From NCBI GenBank assembly GCA_009379955.1, contig WHST01000005.1, positions 37,630 through 101,629 on the forward strand: a stretch of 64,000 bases of DNA. Direction: 5' to 3'. A program made the position numbers and the translations under genes. This stretch comes from Streptosporangiales bacterium (lineage in GTDB: Bacteria > Actinomycetota > Actinomycetes > Streptosporangiales > WHST01). Every line of letters starts with the position of its first letter. Position 1 is the first letter of the stretch. Of this stretch, positions 19,701 through 28,505 are shown one piece after another. The notes below the pieces were generated by a model that was given only the letters and a program-made list of their open reading frames with translations, had not been told where the DNA came from and did no database searches.

Positions 19701-19905
19701 GCTCAGCGAGATCGACATCAAGGGTGCCGAGGAGCTCGCGCAGTACCGCCGCGACCGGCAGTCCTGGCGAGAACGCCTCGACCAGCTCGAGGGAGAACGC
19801 GACAGGGAGCTGAACCTGATCCGGGCTCGGTACGCGCGGCAGGAGCCGCACCAGTTCCCGGTCGCCGTGGTGTTCGTCGTGCCGAGACGGGAGGCGACCC
19901 GATGA
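16780..19905 (+). CDS. drmD: DISARM DrmD, SNF2-like helicase
   Basis: A 1041-residue SNF2/RapA-type helicase. Walker A is in LLADDVGLGKTIEAGLVA (K138), the DEAH box at 247-250 (LLILDEAHHVAP), motif III LFLSATPHNGY, and the C-terminal helicase half has ILVATDAASEGIDLQNH and NKLEQRIGRIDRYGQ. The C-terminal third is helical and contacts partners in related proteins. DrmD marks class 1 DISARM. The stop overlaps the drmMI start by 4 nt. No strong ribosome site precedes the ATG at 16780; a GTG one codon later is possible. Confidence 0.93.
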   Translation: MVQAELAVGALVTVRAERWVVSDVDAGTDNTVVGLRSVEGGRYDDTLEVIWEVETGSQVLPAGSLPEVTEDGFDPPARLAAFLDAVRWSAVTSADVKTLQAPFRSGVAIEDYQLEPVARAVDAPRVNLLLADDVGLGKTIEAGLVAQELLLRHRARRIMVVCPAGLTVKWQDEMAEKFGLDFTVIDTERCAVVRREHGSAANPFKVHPLAIVSLPWLRGPKAQRLLDEVLPPGGPSYPRTFDLLILDEAHHVAPAAPKQVYAVDSQQTKLIRRLAPHFTHRLFLSATPHNGYQASFTALLEILDDQRFARGVEPDRRAVAETVVRRLKRDIAGADGTRRFVERVATAIRVEYPEDEREIHGLLEEFARLRRARLRSNRGRKATDLVTLLLKKRLFSSPAAFAHTVGVYLRTLQARDRDDPDVGEPPDWMDDFFDDTATYADEPLAEAEDDALNRAGALQPTPEQQELALLRRMEQWALAHEARPDAKARELVAYLKAVCLPDGGLWTNERVVVFTEYRDTQRWLVELLRQEGLGGAAVEQLHGQLATADRERLRLAFQRHPAEHPVRILVATDAASEGIDLQNHCHRLVNYDIPFNPNKLEQRIGRIDRYGQREAPDIRHFVGSGFGRAVDRYEADLEFLARVADKVTRMEADLGAVNAVLSDKVQRRMLGQLVDDGLDDPASTSAAARDLPAEKAVGEQVRRLRDTVDQTVAELGITPHAVRRVVDTALDLARQQPLRPHLSDQRLVDGMFEVPTLTGSWVRASAGLTEKLGRRDAPPRQLPVTFDAGVARGHDDVVLAHLNHPLVAMSTDLLADAVSNVDIDLHRVTAVVSDDPDLDDVLVGAYSRFVLVGADGVRLHEQVLRAGGWAPETGRFRRLENLGRLGEFLDQALATGAEASPAVRARLAERWPRVRDGVLGAVEWRARTLREQLDRKLAQREQDERDRLTGNLDQFTRTLTAALAEPEDEQQPVLLSEIDIKGAEELAQYRRDRQSWRERLDQLEGERDRELNLIRARYARQEPHQFPVAVVFVVPRREATR

Positions 19906-22900
19906 CGGCGCAACTCCAGCCATACCGCACACCGGGGCCACCTCCCGTGGACGGCGCGCAGCAGCACCGCGACTGGCTCGATCTCGTCGAGGTGACGGGT
20001 CCGTTCCTGTCGCTACCTGTGCTGCGGTCGGCGTGGCCAGGCCTCGACCCGCTCGACAAGGCGGTCCGCGACCGGCTGCGGCTCGAGCACGGGGACTGGC
20101 TGAACGATCAGGCGACCAAGCAACGTGCCTGGATCGAGTACCTGCTGTGCGAGCTGCTCGGCTGGGGCGCCGACGTGCTCTTCCGAGACGAGACCGAGAC
20201 ACTCGCCGCACTGAGTCACGAGAGCGCCGAGCACGCCGTGACGGTCTTGCCCGACTTCGCGGTCGTGGAGCCGGGCGAGGACGTCAAGCCGGCAACCACC
20301 CGGCTGGTCGGCCTGATCTGCCCGCCGGCCTCGCATCCGACGGCGGCCAACACCGGGGCGGGGCGCACCGACGACTGGCCGGCGAGCCCGGCCGACCGGC
20401 TGGTGCAGCTCTGCCGGCACCACGGCGTGCCGCTTGGGCTGGCGACCGGCGGCCGGTTCTGGACCCTGGTATGGGCGCCGCGGGCGACCGAGCGGCGGCC
20501 CGCGGTGACGACCACGGCGACCTTCGACGCCGTCTCCTGGCCCGAGTCGGCCGAGCGCAACGTCGTACGCGCGTTCGTGTCGATGCTGTGCCGGACGCGG
20601 TTCTTCTCCGTGCCCGACGACGAGACGCTCCCCGCGCTGCTCGAAGCGAGCCTGGGCTCGCAGGAGGAGATCACCGAGGCGCTCGGCGTACAGGTGCGGC
20701 AGGCGGTCGAGCTGCTGATGGCGGCGATCGGCCGCGCCGACCTGCGCGCGCAGGAGCGCGGCGAACCCGGCCTGCGTGGCATCGACGCCCACGACGTGTA
20801 CCGCGGCGCGGTGTCGACCATGATGCGCGTCGTCTTCCTGCTGTTCGCCGAAGACCGCGGCCTGCTGCCGTCCGACAACGACCTCTACGCCGGCGCGTAC
20901 TCGGCGAGCGGCCTGTACGCCCGGCTCCACAGTCGAGCCGTCGAAGGCAGCGAGGATGACCTGGAGCACTCGACCGCCGCGTGGCACCGGCTGCTTGCCT
21001 TGTTCCGGGCTGTGCACGACGGTGTCGACCACCCGCGGCTGCGGATGCACGCGCACGACGGGCCGATCTTCGACCCCGAGTCGTACGACTGGCTGCCGCG
21101 CGCGATCGACGACCGCACGGTGCTGCACATGATGCGCGCCGTGCAGCACGTCGAGATCGGGCGCGGTCGCTCGCGCGAGCTGCGCACGGTCGGCTTCGGT
21201 GCGCTCGACGTCGAGGAGATCGGCTACGTCTACGAGGGCCTGCTCTCCTTCGAGGGCTACCGCGCCGAGGAGCTGATCGTCGGGCTCGTCGGCGCTCCGG
21301 GTCATGAGGCAGAGGTGGCGTTGACCGAGCTGGAACGGCTGGCGGCCGCACATCCCGGTGTGCCGGCGCTCGCGGCCGCTCTCGCCGAGCGGTACAAGGA
21401 CGCGAAGATCGGTTCGGCCAAGGCGCTGGAGAAGCGGTTGGCGCCGCTCGGGGAGCAGGACCGGGAGGAGGCTCGCAGGCTGCTACTCGCGGTCACCGGC
21501 GGAGACTACCCGCTCGCCGAGCGGATGCTCCCGTTCCACGGCCTGATCCGGCACGACCTGCGCGGGCAACCGCTGGTGATCCCGTCCGGCGCGCTGTACG
21601 TCACTGAATCGCCGCTGCGCAAGAACTCCGGCACCCACTACACGCCACGTCCACTGGCCGAGGAGGTCGTGGAGCACGCACTGCAACCCTTGGTCTACTC
21701 GCCGGGTCCACTGCAGACGGCGGACGAGTCGCAGTGGGTGCTGAGGCCGTCGACCGAGATCCTCGCGCTCAAGGTCGCCGACATCGCGATGGGCTCGGCC
21801 GCATTCCTGGTCGCGGCTGCGCGCTACCTCGGCGACAAGCTCGTCATGGCGTGGTCACGGCAGGGTGTTGCGCCCGCGCAGAGCCGGGTCGTCGCCGGCG
21901 ACAAGCGTCGCGACGCCGAGGAGGACCCGGTGGTGGTCGAGGCCAGGCGGAAGGTGATCGAGCACTGCCTGTACGGCGTCGACATCAACCCGATGGCCGT
22001 CGAGATGGCCAAGCTCTCCCTCTGGCTGGTCTCGATGGACGGCCGGCGCCCTTTCACCTTCCTCGACGACCGCCTCGTCGCCGGCGACTCGTTGCTCGGC
22101 ATCACGTCCCTGGAGCAGCTGGAGTACATGCACCTCGACCCCGCCAAGGGCCGCGAGCTGCATGAGACCGACCTGCTCGGCTGGACCTCAGGCGTGCGCA
22201 GCCTCGTGGCCGACGTCGCCGAGCACCGCCGCCAGATCGGCGAGATCGAGCTAGGCGACGACCCGATGGCGGCACTCGACCGCAAGCGCGAGCTGCTGGC
22301 CGAGGCGCGCAAGAAGGCAGAACCACTACGCCTGTTCGCCGACCTCACCGTCGGCGCCGCCCTCGCCGGGCATGCCAAGCGAACGGGCTCCCGCGAGCCG
22401 AACGCCCGCGCCGACATCGACGCCGAGCGCGGCACGAAGCGGGCTGACCTCTCCCACCGGGCCGCCGAGCTTGCCGACCTGGTGAACAGAGACGTCCGCG
22501 CCTGGGAGGCGCGGGAACACGCCGACACCTGGCTGGCCACCGACCAGGTCCCCGGCTCCTTCGCCCGCGAGCCGCTCCACTGGCCCCTGGTCTTCCCCGA
22601 GGTCTTCGCCCAGGATGGATTCGACGCCGTCATTGGCAACCCACCCTTCCTGGGCGGACAGAAGCTCACCCGCTCACTGGGGACGGCCTATCGTGAGCAC
22701 CTGGTGCTGGCGCTGGCAGCTGAGACTCGAGGCAGCGCCGACTTGGTCGCCTATTTCGCGTTGCGGGCACACGAGCTGTTGAACCCATCGGGGCAGACCG
22801 GGCTGCTGGCGACGAACACGCTGGCACAGGGCGATACCCGAGAGACCGGGCTGGACCAACTCGTCGCGAATGGGGCGGCGATCAGGCGGGCGATCAAAAG

Positions 22901-24068
22901 TAGACCCTGGCCGTCCCGGTCGGCGGTCCTGGAGTACTGCGCTGTCTGGACCAGCGGAGTGGAGCTTGACAAGGCCGCAGTACGGATCGCTGACGACGCC
23001 GTGGTCAAGCAGATCACGCCATCACTCGAGGCAGGGTCGAGGGTCGTCGGTTCACCGAACCGCTTAGTCTCCAACGCAGAACGGTCATTTCAAGGTTCCA
23101 ACGTGCTCGGCCTCGGCTTCACCATGACTCCCGACGAGGCAGCCGCGTTGGTTGAGAAGGACCCCCGCAACAAGGAGGTTCTCTTCCCCTACCTCAACGG
23201 CCAAGACCTCAACTCCAGACCCGACTGCTCGGGCAGCCGCTTGGTGATCAACTTTCGCGACTGGCCCGAGGAGAGAGCGAAGGGGTACCCCGATTGCTAC
23301 GACAGAGTCATCCGCTTGGTGAAGCCTGAACGCGCGGAGAATCGGTACAGCAAGTCCGCCAGGCAGCGTTGGTGGCTCTATGAACGCGCTCGCCCGGAAC
23401 TCTACGGTGCCATTGACGCGCTGGAGAAGGTCGTCGTGATCACGCTCGTAAGCAGGACCGTGACACCGGTGATTGTGCCAACCGGGCAGGTGTTTTCCCA
23501 CATGCTCGGGGTGTTCGCGACCGATGACACGGCGATGCTGGCGATGCTGTCAAGTGCACCGCATTACTGGTGGGCAGTTGCGCGGGCCTCGTCGATGAAG
23601 GCGGACCTTCGCTACACCCCCTCCGACGTGTTCGAGACGTTCCCGCTGCCCGAGCTCACGCAAGGGATGCGGGAGCTGGGCGACCGGTTGGACACATTCC
23701 GGCGGGAGGTCATGCTGGGGCGGGACCTCGGGTTGACAAAGACGTACAACCTGGTGTTCGACCCCGGTTGCACGGACCCCGACATCGTCGAAATGCGGCA
23801 GATCCACCGGGCCATCGATGTCGCGACCGTCCGAGCGTACGGCTGGGACGATCTTGTAGAGCAGCTCGACCACGGGTTCCATCCGGCGGGGCGGGATCTG
23901 CGCTACACGGTCGGGCCGGCCGCGAAGCAGGAGATCCTGGACCGGCTGCTCGAACTGAACCACGAACGCTACGCCGCTGAGGTCGCCGCCGGCCTGCACG
24001 ACAAGAAGAAGCCGAAGCAGAAGAGAGCGACCCCGCAGGCGTCCGAGGGTCAGGACGGCCTGTTCTGA
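19902..24068 (+). CDS. drmMI: DISARM DrmMI, adenine N6 DNA methyltransferase
   Basis: A 1388-residue PglX/type IIG-like methyltransferase that would mark host DNA as self. The AdoMet motif is DIAMGSAAFLVAAARYLGD (from residue 627), preceded by LRKNSGTHYTPRPLAEEVV. HCLYGVDINPMAVEMAKLSLW follows, and the catalytic motif IV NPPFLGG is at 913-919. The C-terminal part (about 920-1390) is the likely target-recognition region. There the GC content is clearly lower: 33 of 60 bases at 23041-23100 against 46 of 60 at 20041-20100. Leu1055 uses TTA, a rare codon. The ATG at 19902 is set by the overlap with drmD. Confidence 0.93.
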   Translation: MTAQLQPYRTPGPPPVDGAQQHRDWLDLVEVTGPFLSLPVLRSAWPGLDPLDKAVRDRLRLEHGDWLNDQATKQRAWIEYLLCELLGWGADVLFRDETETLAALSHESAEHAVTVLPDFAVVEPGEDVKPATTRLVGLICPPASHPTAANTGAGRTDDWPASPADRLVQLCRHHGVPLGLATGGRFWTLVWAPRATERRPAVTTTATFDAVSWPESAERNVVRAFVSMLCRTRFFSVPDDETLPALLEASLGSQEEITEALGVQVRQAVELLMAAIGRADLRAQERGEPGLRGIDAHDVYRGAVSTMMRVVFLLFAEDRGLLPSDNDLYAGAYSASGLYARLHSRAVEGSEDDLEHSTAAWHRLLALFRAVHDGVDHPRLRMHAHDGPIFDPESYDWLPRAIDDRTVLHMMRAVQHVEIGRGRSRELRTVGFGALDVEEIGYVYEGLLSFEGYRAEELIVGLVGAPGHEAEVALTELERLAAAHPGVPALAAALAERYKDAKIGSAKALEKRLAPLGEQDREEARRLLLAVTGGDYPLAERMLPFHGLIRHDLRGQPLVIPSGALYVTESPLRKNSGTHYTPRPLAEEVVEHALQPLVYSPGPLQTADESQWVLRPSTEILALKVADIAMGSAAFLVAAARYLGDKLVMAWSRQGVAPAQSRVVAGDKRRDAEEDPVVVEARRKVIEHCLYGVDINPMAVEMAKLSLWLVSMDGRRPFTFLDDRLVAGDSLLGITSLEQLEYMHLDPAKGRELHETDLLGWTSGVRSLVADVAEHRRQIGEIELGDDPMAALDRKRELLAEARKKAEPLRLFADLTVGAALAGHAKRTGSREPNARADIDAERGTKRADLSHRAAELADLVNRDVRAWEAREHADTWLATDQVPGSFAREPLHWPLVFPEVFAQDGFDAVIGNPPFLGGQKLTRSLGTAYREHLVLALAAETRGSADLVAYFALRAHELLNPSGQTGLLATNTLAQGDTRETGLDQLVANGAAIRRAIKSRPWPSRSAVLEYCAVWTSGVELDKAAVRIADDAVVKQITPSLEAGSRVVGSPNRLVSNAERSFQGSNVLGLGFTMTPDEAAALVEKDPRNKEVLFPYLNGQDLNSRPDCSGSRLVINFRDWPEERAKGYPDCYDRVIRLVKPERAENRYSKSARQRWWLYERARPELYGAIDALEKVVVITLVSRTVTPVIVPTGQVFSHMLGVFATDDTAMLAMLSSAPHYWWAVARASSMKADLRYTPSDVFETFPLPELTQGMRELGDRLDTFRREVMLGRDLGLTKTYNLVFDPGCTDPDIVEMRQIHRAIDVATVRAYGWDDLVEQLDHGFHPAGRDLRYTVGPAAKQEILDRLLELNHERYAAEVAAGLHDKKKPKQKRATPQASEGQDGLF

Positions 24069-24091
24069 TGGCCCCTGCCGAAACGTCGCCC

Positions 24092-24532
24092 TCAGGCTTC
24101 CTGCACCACCCAGCGGAGCGGCTGCAACCGGCTCACCTGACTGGCCATACCGAGGAACTTGAAGTCGAGAGTGGCGATGTCGGCGATCCCGAGACGTTCT
24201 GCCATCGCGATGATCGTGGCGTCGACGTAACCGAGCGGTGCGGCCGCCAAGTGGACGGCGAGCTCGGTCGCACGCTGGCGGTCCTCCCCTACCGGATTGA
24301 CGATCTCGACCTCGCTGCCGGTCGCCGTCATCGATTCGAGGAAGCGCGCCTCCAGCACTGGGCCATGTCGTACATGGTTGCGGAGGAAGTTGCAGGTCTC
24401 ACCCAGGACCGGTTCGGGCACAAGGAGCCGGCCGGTCCAGGACCGCAGGAGGCGAAGGCAGCTCTCGTGATGGGCATCCCGGACGTTGTAGCTCGCGATG
24501 AGAAGCCCCGAATCACAGAGCAGCTGGATCAC
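24092..24532 (-). CDS. PIN-domain ribonuclease toxin (VapC-like)
   Basis: A 146-residue PIN protein. The first acidic residue is Asp7 (MIQLLCDSGLLIASYN), the second Glu lies in VPEPVLGETCNFLRN, and the third and fourth in YVDATIIAMAERLGI and ATLDFKFL. All four metal ligands appear intact. The ATG at 24532 overlaps the antitoxin stop by 4 nt. The pair is antisense to and inside the DISARM operon, and its 3' end lies 23 bp from the drmMI stop. Confidence 0.88.
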   Translation of the reverse strand: MIQLLCDSGLLIASYNVRDAHHESCLRLLRSWTGRLLVPEPVLGETCNFLRNHVRHGPVLEARFLESMTATGSEVEIVNPVGEDRQRATELAVHLAAAPLGYVDATIIAMAERLGIADIATLDFKFLGMASQVSRLQPLRWVVQEA

Positions 24533-24711
24533 GCGCTGTGCCGCACCGATTCGATCGCCTCGACGATGTCATGGTCGCGCCTGGAATCGGCCATGATCTC
24601 GCGGTATCTGCTGGACAGCTCCGGCTCGTCGACGTCGGCAAGGCCAACCCATGGGAAGCGCTCCCGCAGGTCCTCCGACTCGGTCGAGCTGTCAGCAGCC
24701 ATGGCTATCAA
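24529..24711 (-). CDS. Small antitoxin-like protein of the PIN pair
   Basis: A 60-residue acidic protein (SSTESEDLRERFPWVGLADV, then SRYREIMADSRRDHDIVEAI). It is upstream of and overlapping the PIN gene, the usual antitoxin place. It has no ribbon-helix-helix or AbrB signature I can recognise, so the assignment rests on size, charge and overlap. ATG at 24711 is used; a second ATG three codons later is possible. Its promoter must lie in the 50 bp before drmA, facing away from it. Confidence 0.68.
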   Translation of the reverse strand: MIAMAADSSTESEDLRERFPWVGLADVDEPELSSRYREIMADSRRDHDIVEAIESVRHSA

Positions 24712-24761
24712 TGTAGCCGAAGATCACGACAGCACCCAGCGTCACGGGAGGAGGATCGCTG

Positions 24762-27700
24762 ATGTCCGCACCTGACCAGGAACAGGTACACGAGCTGGAC
24801 CGGCCGCAGCGGCTCGCCAGCCCCGGGTCTTACCAGGTGCGGGACGAGCTGGCGGAGCTGGTCGCGCGTGACCTGCTCGGTCCGTGGGACGGTCCGGCCG
24901 AGCGGTTCGCGCCCAAGGCCGACGGGCCGCGCGAGCGTTATCTCGTGGGTGCACTCGGGCCGCGCGACGCGCTGGCCGGCGCGCCGGAGGAGGCGCAGGC
25001 GTCGGTCGACAACGGGTCCGGGGTGTTCGGCGACGGCGCGGACGCGGAGCTCCCCGAGGTCACCCCGGCGAGCCTCGGCCGGCTGTGGGCGTCGTCGATG
25101 GGACTGTCCTGCACCGTGCCGACCGAGATCACGCGCCTGCGGGTGACCGCCGAATGGGGGCGGTACGCCCACGAACAGGTCGAGGACGAGCAGGGAGTGG
25201 CGCGCACGGTCTGGGCCCGCGAGCAGGTCGAGCAGGTGCGCGAGATCGCGCTCGACGTCGACCCGACGACGGTCGTGCCGCTGGACGACAGCGCCGCCGG
25301 GGCGGGCGTGCGCCTGGTCGTGAACGTGCGCCTGCGCGGTTCCCGCCGGGTGGTCGAGCTCGCGCTCGTCAACGCCCAGCAGGAACCCGAGTCCCAGCGC
25401 GACACGGCCTGGCTGTTCCAGACCCGGCTCGCCGTCACCGCGACGGACGGCGAGGCCGCCGTGTTCGCGCCCGTCGATGATCAGGCTGACGCCGGCCAGG
25501 CCGTGACGCACAATGCCGAGGACGCTCACCTGCGGCTGCTCTACCGGCACGAGCTGCGCTACGCCAACGGCCGCAACGTCGCCGTGCACCCGCACGTGCG
25601 CCACGGCGAACGCAATGCGCACCGGGTCGAGACCACCTGGCTGCCGACCTACGACGTGCCTGCCACGGTCGCACCGTCGGGCGACGGCACGCCGCTCGCC
25701 GGTGTGGAGCTGTCGATGGACGCCCTCGCCGACGCTGACGCCGACACATTGCGGACGGGACTGCTGCCACTGGTCGACGGGTACGCCACCTGGCTCGACG
25801 CGCGCGAGGAGGAGCTGCCCACCCTGCCGGAGGTGTTGCGGCCCGCCGGCGTCGACGCGGTCGCCAAGGCACGCCGGGCGGCGGACCGCATCCGGACCGG
25901 GGTCGAGCTGCTCACCGACCCGACCGCCCACCGGCACGACGAGGCGCTGCGCGCGTTCCGGTTCGCCAACGAGGCGATGGCCGCGCAGCGGCGCCACACC
26001 GAGATCGCCCAGCGCCGCGACCGCGAAGGGATGAGCTACGCCGACGCCAAGAGCGCGGTCGACGCCAAGGGCACAGCCCTCGCCTCCTGGCGGCCGTTCC
26101 AGCTCGCCTTCGTGCTGCTCAACCTGCCGTCGCTGACCGACCCGACGCACTCCGAGCGTGCTGCCGACGCGAACGCCACCGTCGACCTGCTGTTCTTCCC
26201 CACCGGCGGCGGCAAGACCGAGGCGTACCTCGGGCTCACCGCGTACACCTTCGCGATCCGCCGGCTGCAGGGCACCGTCGGCGAGGGCGCGGACGTGCGC
26301 AGCGGCGAGGCCGGCGTCGCGGTGCTGATGCGCTACACCCTGCGGCTGCTCACGGCCCAGCAGTTCCAGCGCGCCGCGGCGCTCGTCTGCGCCGCCGAGG
26401 TGCAGCGGCGTCGCGACGAGGCGACGTGGGGTACCACTCCGTTCCGGATCGGCCTCTGGGTCGGCGCGGGTGTGTCACCGAACTGGTTCGACCAGGCGAA
26501 GGAGCAGGTGTTCGAGGCGAAGGAGGCAGGCGACGGCAAGCGGGCGAACGTCCTGCAGACGCTCAGCTGTCCCTGGTGCGGCACGGCGTTGCGCGGTCAC
26601 CACGACCTGCACGTCCGGGAGCCGTCGCGCCGGGTACTGCTCTTCTGCCCGAACGCCGAGGGCGTCGACGCCTGTCCGTTCTCGCAGCGCCGCAGCGACG
26701 AGGGCCTGCCGATCCTCACCGTCGACGAGGAGATCTACCGCTACGCCCCCAGCCTGGTGATAGCCACGGTCGACAAGCTCGCCCAGCTGCCCTGGCGTGG
26801 CTTCGCCGGCACGCTGTTCGGCCGCGTGCGGCGCCGGTGCAGCCGGCACGGGTACCGCCACGACGACCTCGACCGCAAGACCAAGTGCGGGGACCGGCAC
26901 GGCGCCAAGGGCAACCTGCCCGCCGCCACGACGACGGCCGTGACCAGGTTGCGTCCGCCCGACCTCGTCATCCAGGACGAGCTGCACCTGATCTCCGGCG
27001 CGCTGGGCACGACGGTCGGGCTGTTCGAGGCGGCCGTCGACGAGCTGTGTACCTGGCGTCCGGTGGAGGGACGCGAGGCCGGACCGAAGATCATCGCGTC
27101 GACCGCGACCACCAAGCGAGCGGCGGAGCAGGTGCTCGGCGTCTTCGCACGCGGCCTCGCGATCTTCCCGCCCCAGGTGCTCGACATCGCCGACACCTTC
27201 TTCTCGCGCCAGGTCGCACCGACACCGGCGACGCCCGGTCGCCGCTACCTCGGCGTGTGCGCCCACGGGGTGCGGTTCAAGTCGGCCGAGATCCAGCTCG
27301 CCGAGGCGCTACTCTCGGCCGGCCAGACGCTGTACGACAAGTACGGCGGCGATGCCGACCCGTACCAGACCGTGGTGGCGTACTTCAACGCCATCAGGGA
27401 GCTCGCCGGCATGCGGCGTTACCTCGACGACGACGTCGTCAACCGCCTGCGCAGGCGTGGTCGGCGTGGCCGCACCGGGCGGGTGCTCAATCAGGCTCAG
27501 CTGCTCGAGAGCACCGAGCTGACCTCACGCATCTCCTCCGGTGACATCAGCGCCGCGCTCAAGCGCCTCGAAGTGCTGTTCGACCCGGAGCTCGACACCA
27601 CGGCGCGCAGGTCGGCGATCGTCGCCGACGGGCGTGAGGTCAGGACCGCCAACCGCGGCAAGTCGTTACGCAGCAAGGACCGCCTCGACTACCACCCGCG

Positions 27701-28505
27701 CACCCAGGAGTTCTACGACCGCGGCAGCGGCGCACCCATCGACATGGTGCTGGCGACGTCGATGCTGCAGGTCGGTGTCGACGTCTCGCGCTTCGGACTG
27801 ATGGTCGTCACCGGCCAGCCCAAGAACACCGCGGAGTACATCCAGGCCTCGTCGCGGGTTGGTCGTGACGCCGCCAAGCCGGGACTTGTCGTCACCCTCT
27901 ACAACTGGACCCGGCCCCGCGATCTCGCGCACTACGAGGACTTCGCGCACTACCACGCCACCTTCTATCGCCAGGTCGAGGCGCTGTCGGTCACGCCGTA
28001 CACGCGGCGATCCCTCGACCGCGGCACCGCGGCCACCTTCGTGGCGGCAGTACGCCAGGTCGACGAGGCCCACTCCCGCAACCCCGACGCCGCCGGCGTG
28101 GAGCTGGACGGCCCGGTGGTGCGGCGGGTCATCGACCGGATGCTCGCCAGGGCCAGGGCCGTCGACGGGCGGCGAGGCGAGGAGTACCTGGACGATCGCA
28201 TCGGCCGGCTGATCGACGAGTGGAAGCGGTGGAAGGGCATCGAGGGACAGCTCGGCTACGCCACCGACACCGGCGCACGCGCGGCTCGCGGCCTGCTGGT
28301 ACGGGCCGGCGACGGACGCTGGACCGACCGTACGGTCGCGTACTCGATGCGCGAGACCGAGCACGAGGTCAACCTGCTGGTCGCCGGCTCAGGCGGGATC
28401 TACACACCGGTGTTCGAGGTGCCGGCGTGGTCGTTCGCCGCGCCGAGCAATGAACCAGGCGATGACGACGACGAGGATGACGGGAACGGAGGGCCGGATC
28501 GATGA
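24762..28505 (+). CDS. drmA: DISARM DrmA, helicase-domain protein
   Basis: A 1247-residue SF2 helicase. Walker A is PTGGGKTEAYLG (480 onward, K485), and the DExH box is DELH at 739-742 (LVIQDELHLISGALGT). A Cys pair cluster (LSCPWCGTALRGH and LFCPNAEGVDACPF) lies between them. The C-terminal helicase half has MVLATSMLQVGVDVSRFG and AEYIQASSRVGRD. DrmA with DrmB binds foreign DNA with 5' overhangs and excludes self DNA in the studied system. AGGAGG precedes the ATG at 24762. Leu969 is a TTA codon. The stop overlaps drmB by 4 nt. Confidence 0.94.
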   Translation: MSAPDQEQVHELDRPQRLASPGSYQVRDELAELVARDLLGPWDGPAERFAPKADGPRERYLVGALGPRDALAGAPEEAQASVDNGSGVFGDGADAELPEVTPASLGRLWASSMGLSCTVPTEITRLRVTAEWGRYAHEQVEDEQGVARTVWAREQVEQVREIALDVDPTTVVPLDDSAAGAGVRLVVNVRLRGSRRVVELALVNAQQEPESQRDTAWLFQTRLAVTATDGEAAVFAPVDDQADAGQAVTHNAEDAHLRLLYRHELRYANGRNVAVHPHVRHGERNAHRVETTWLPTYDVPATVAPSGDGTPLAGVELSMDALADADADTLRTGLLPLVDGYATWLDAREEELPTLPEVLRPAGVDAVAKARRAADRIRTGVELLTDPTAHRHDEALRAFRFANEAMAAQRRHTEIAQRRDREGMSYADAKSAVDAKGTALASWRPFQLAFVLLNLPSLTDPTHSERAADANATVDLLFFPTGGGKTEAYLGLTAYTFAIRRLQGTVGEGADVRSGEAGVAVLMRYTLRLLTAQQFQRAAALVCAAEVQRRRDEATWGTTPFRIGLWVGAGVSPNWFDQAKEQVFEAKEAGDGKRANVLQTLSCPWCGTALRGHHDLHVREPSRRVLLFCPNAEGVDACPFSQRRSDEGLPILTVDEEIYRYAPSLVIATVDKLAQLPWRGFAGTLFGRVRRRCSRHGYRHDDLDRKTKCGDRHGAKGNLPAATTTAVTRLRPPDLVIQDELHLISGALGTTVGLFEAAVDELCTWRPVEGREAGPKIIASTATTKRAAEQVLGVFARGLAIFPPQVLDIADTFFSRQVAPTPATPGRRYLGVCAHGVRFKSAEIQLAEALLSAGQTLYDKYGGDADPYQTVVAYFNAIRELAGMRRYLDDDVVNRLRRRGRRGRTGRVLNQAQLLESTELTSRISSGDISAALKRLEVLFDPELDTTARRSAIVADGREVRTANRGKSLRSKDRLDYHPRTQEFYDRGSGAPIDMVLATSMLQVGVDVSRFGLMVVTGQPKNTAEYIQASSRVGRDAAKPGLVVTLYNWTRPRDLAHYEDFAHYHATFYRQVEALSVTPYTRRSLDRGTAATFVAAVRQVDEAHSRNPDAAGVELDGPVVRRVIDRMLARARAVDGRRGEEYLDDRIGRLIDEWKRWKGIEGQLGYATDTGARAARGLLVRAGDGRWTDRTVAYSMRETEHEVNLLVAGSGGIYTPVFEVPAWSFAAPSNEPGDDDDEDDGNGGPDR

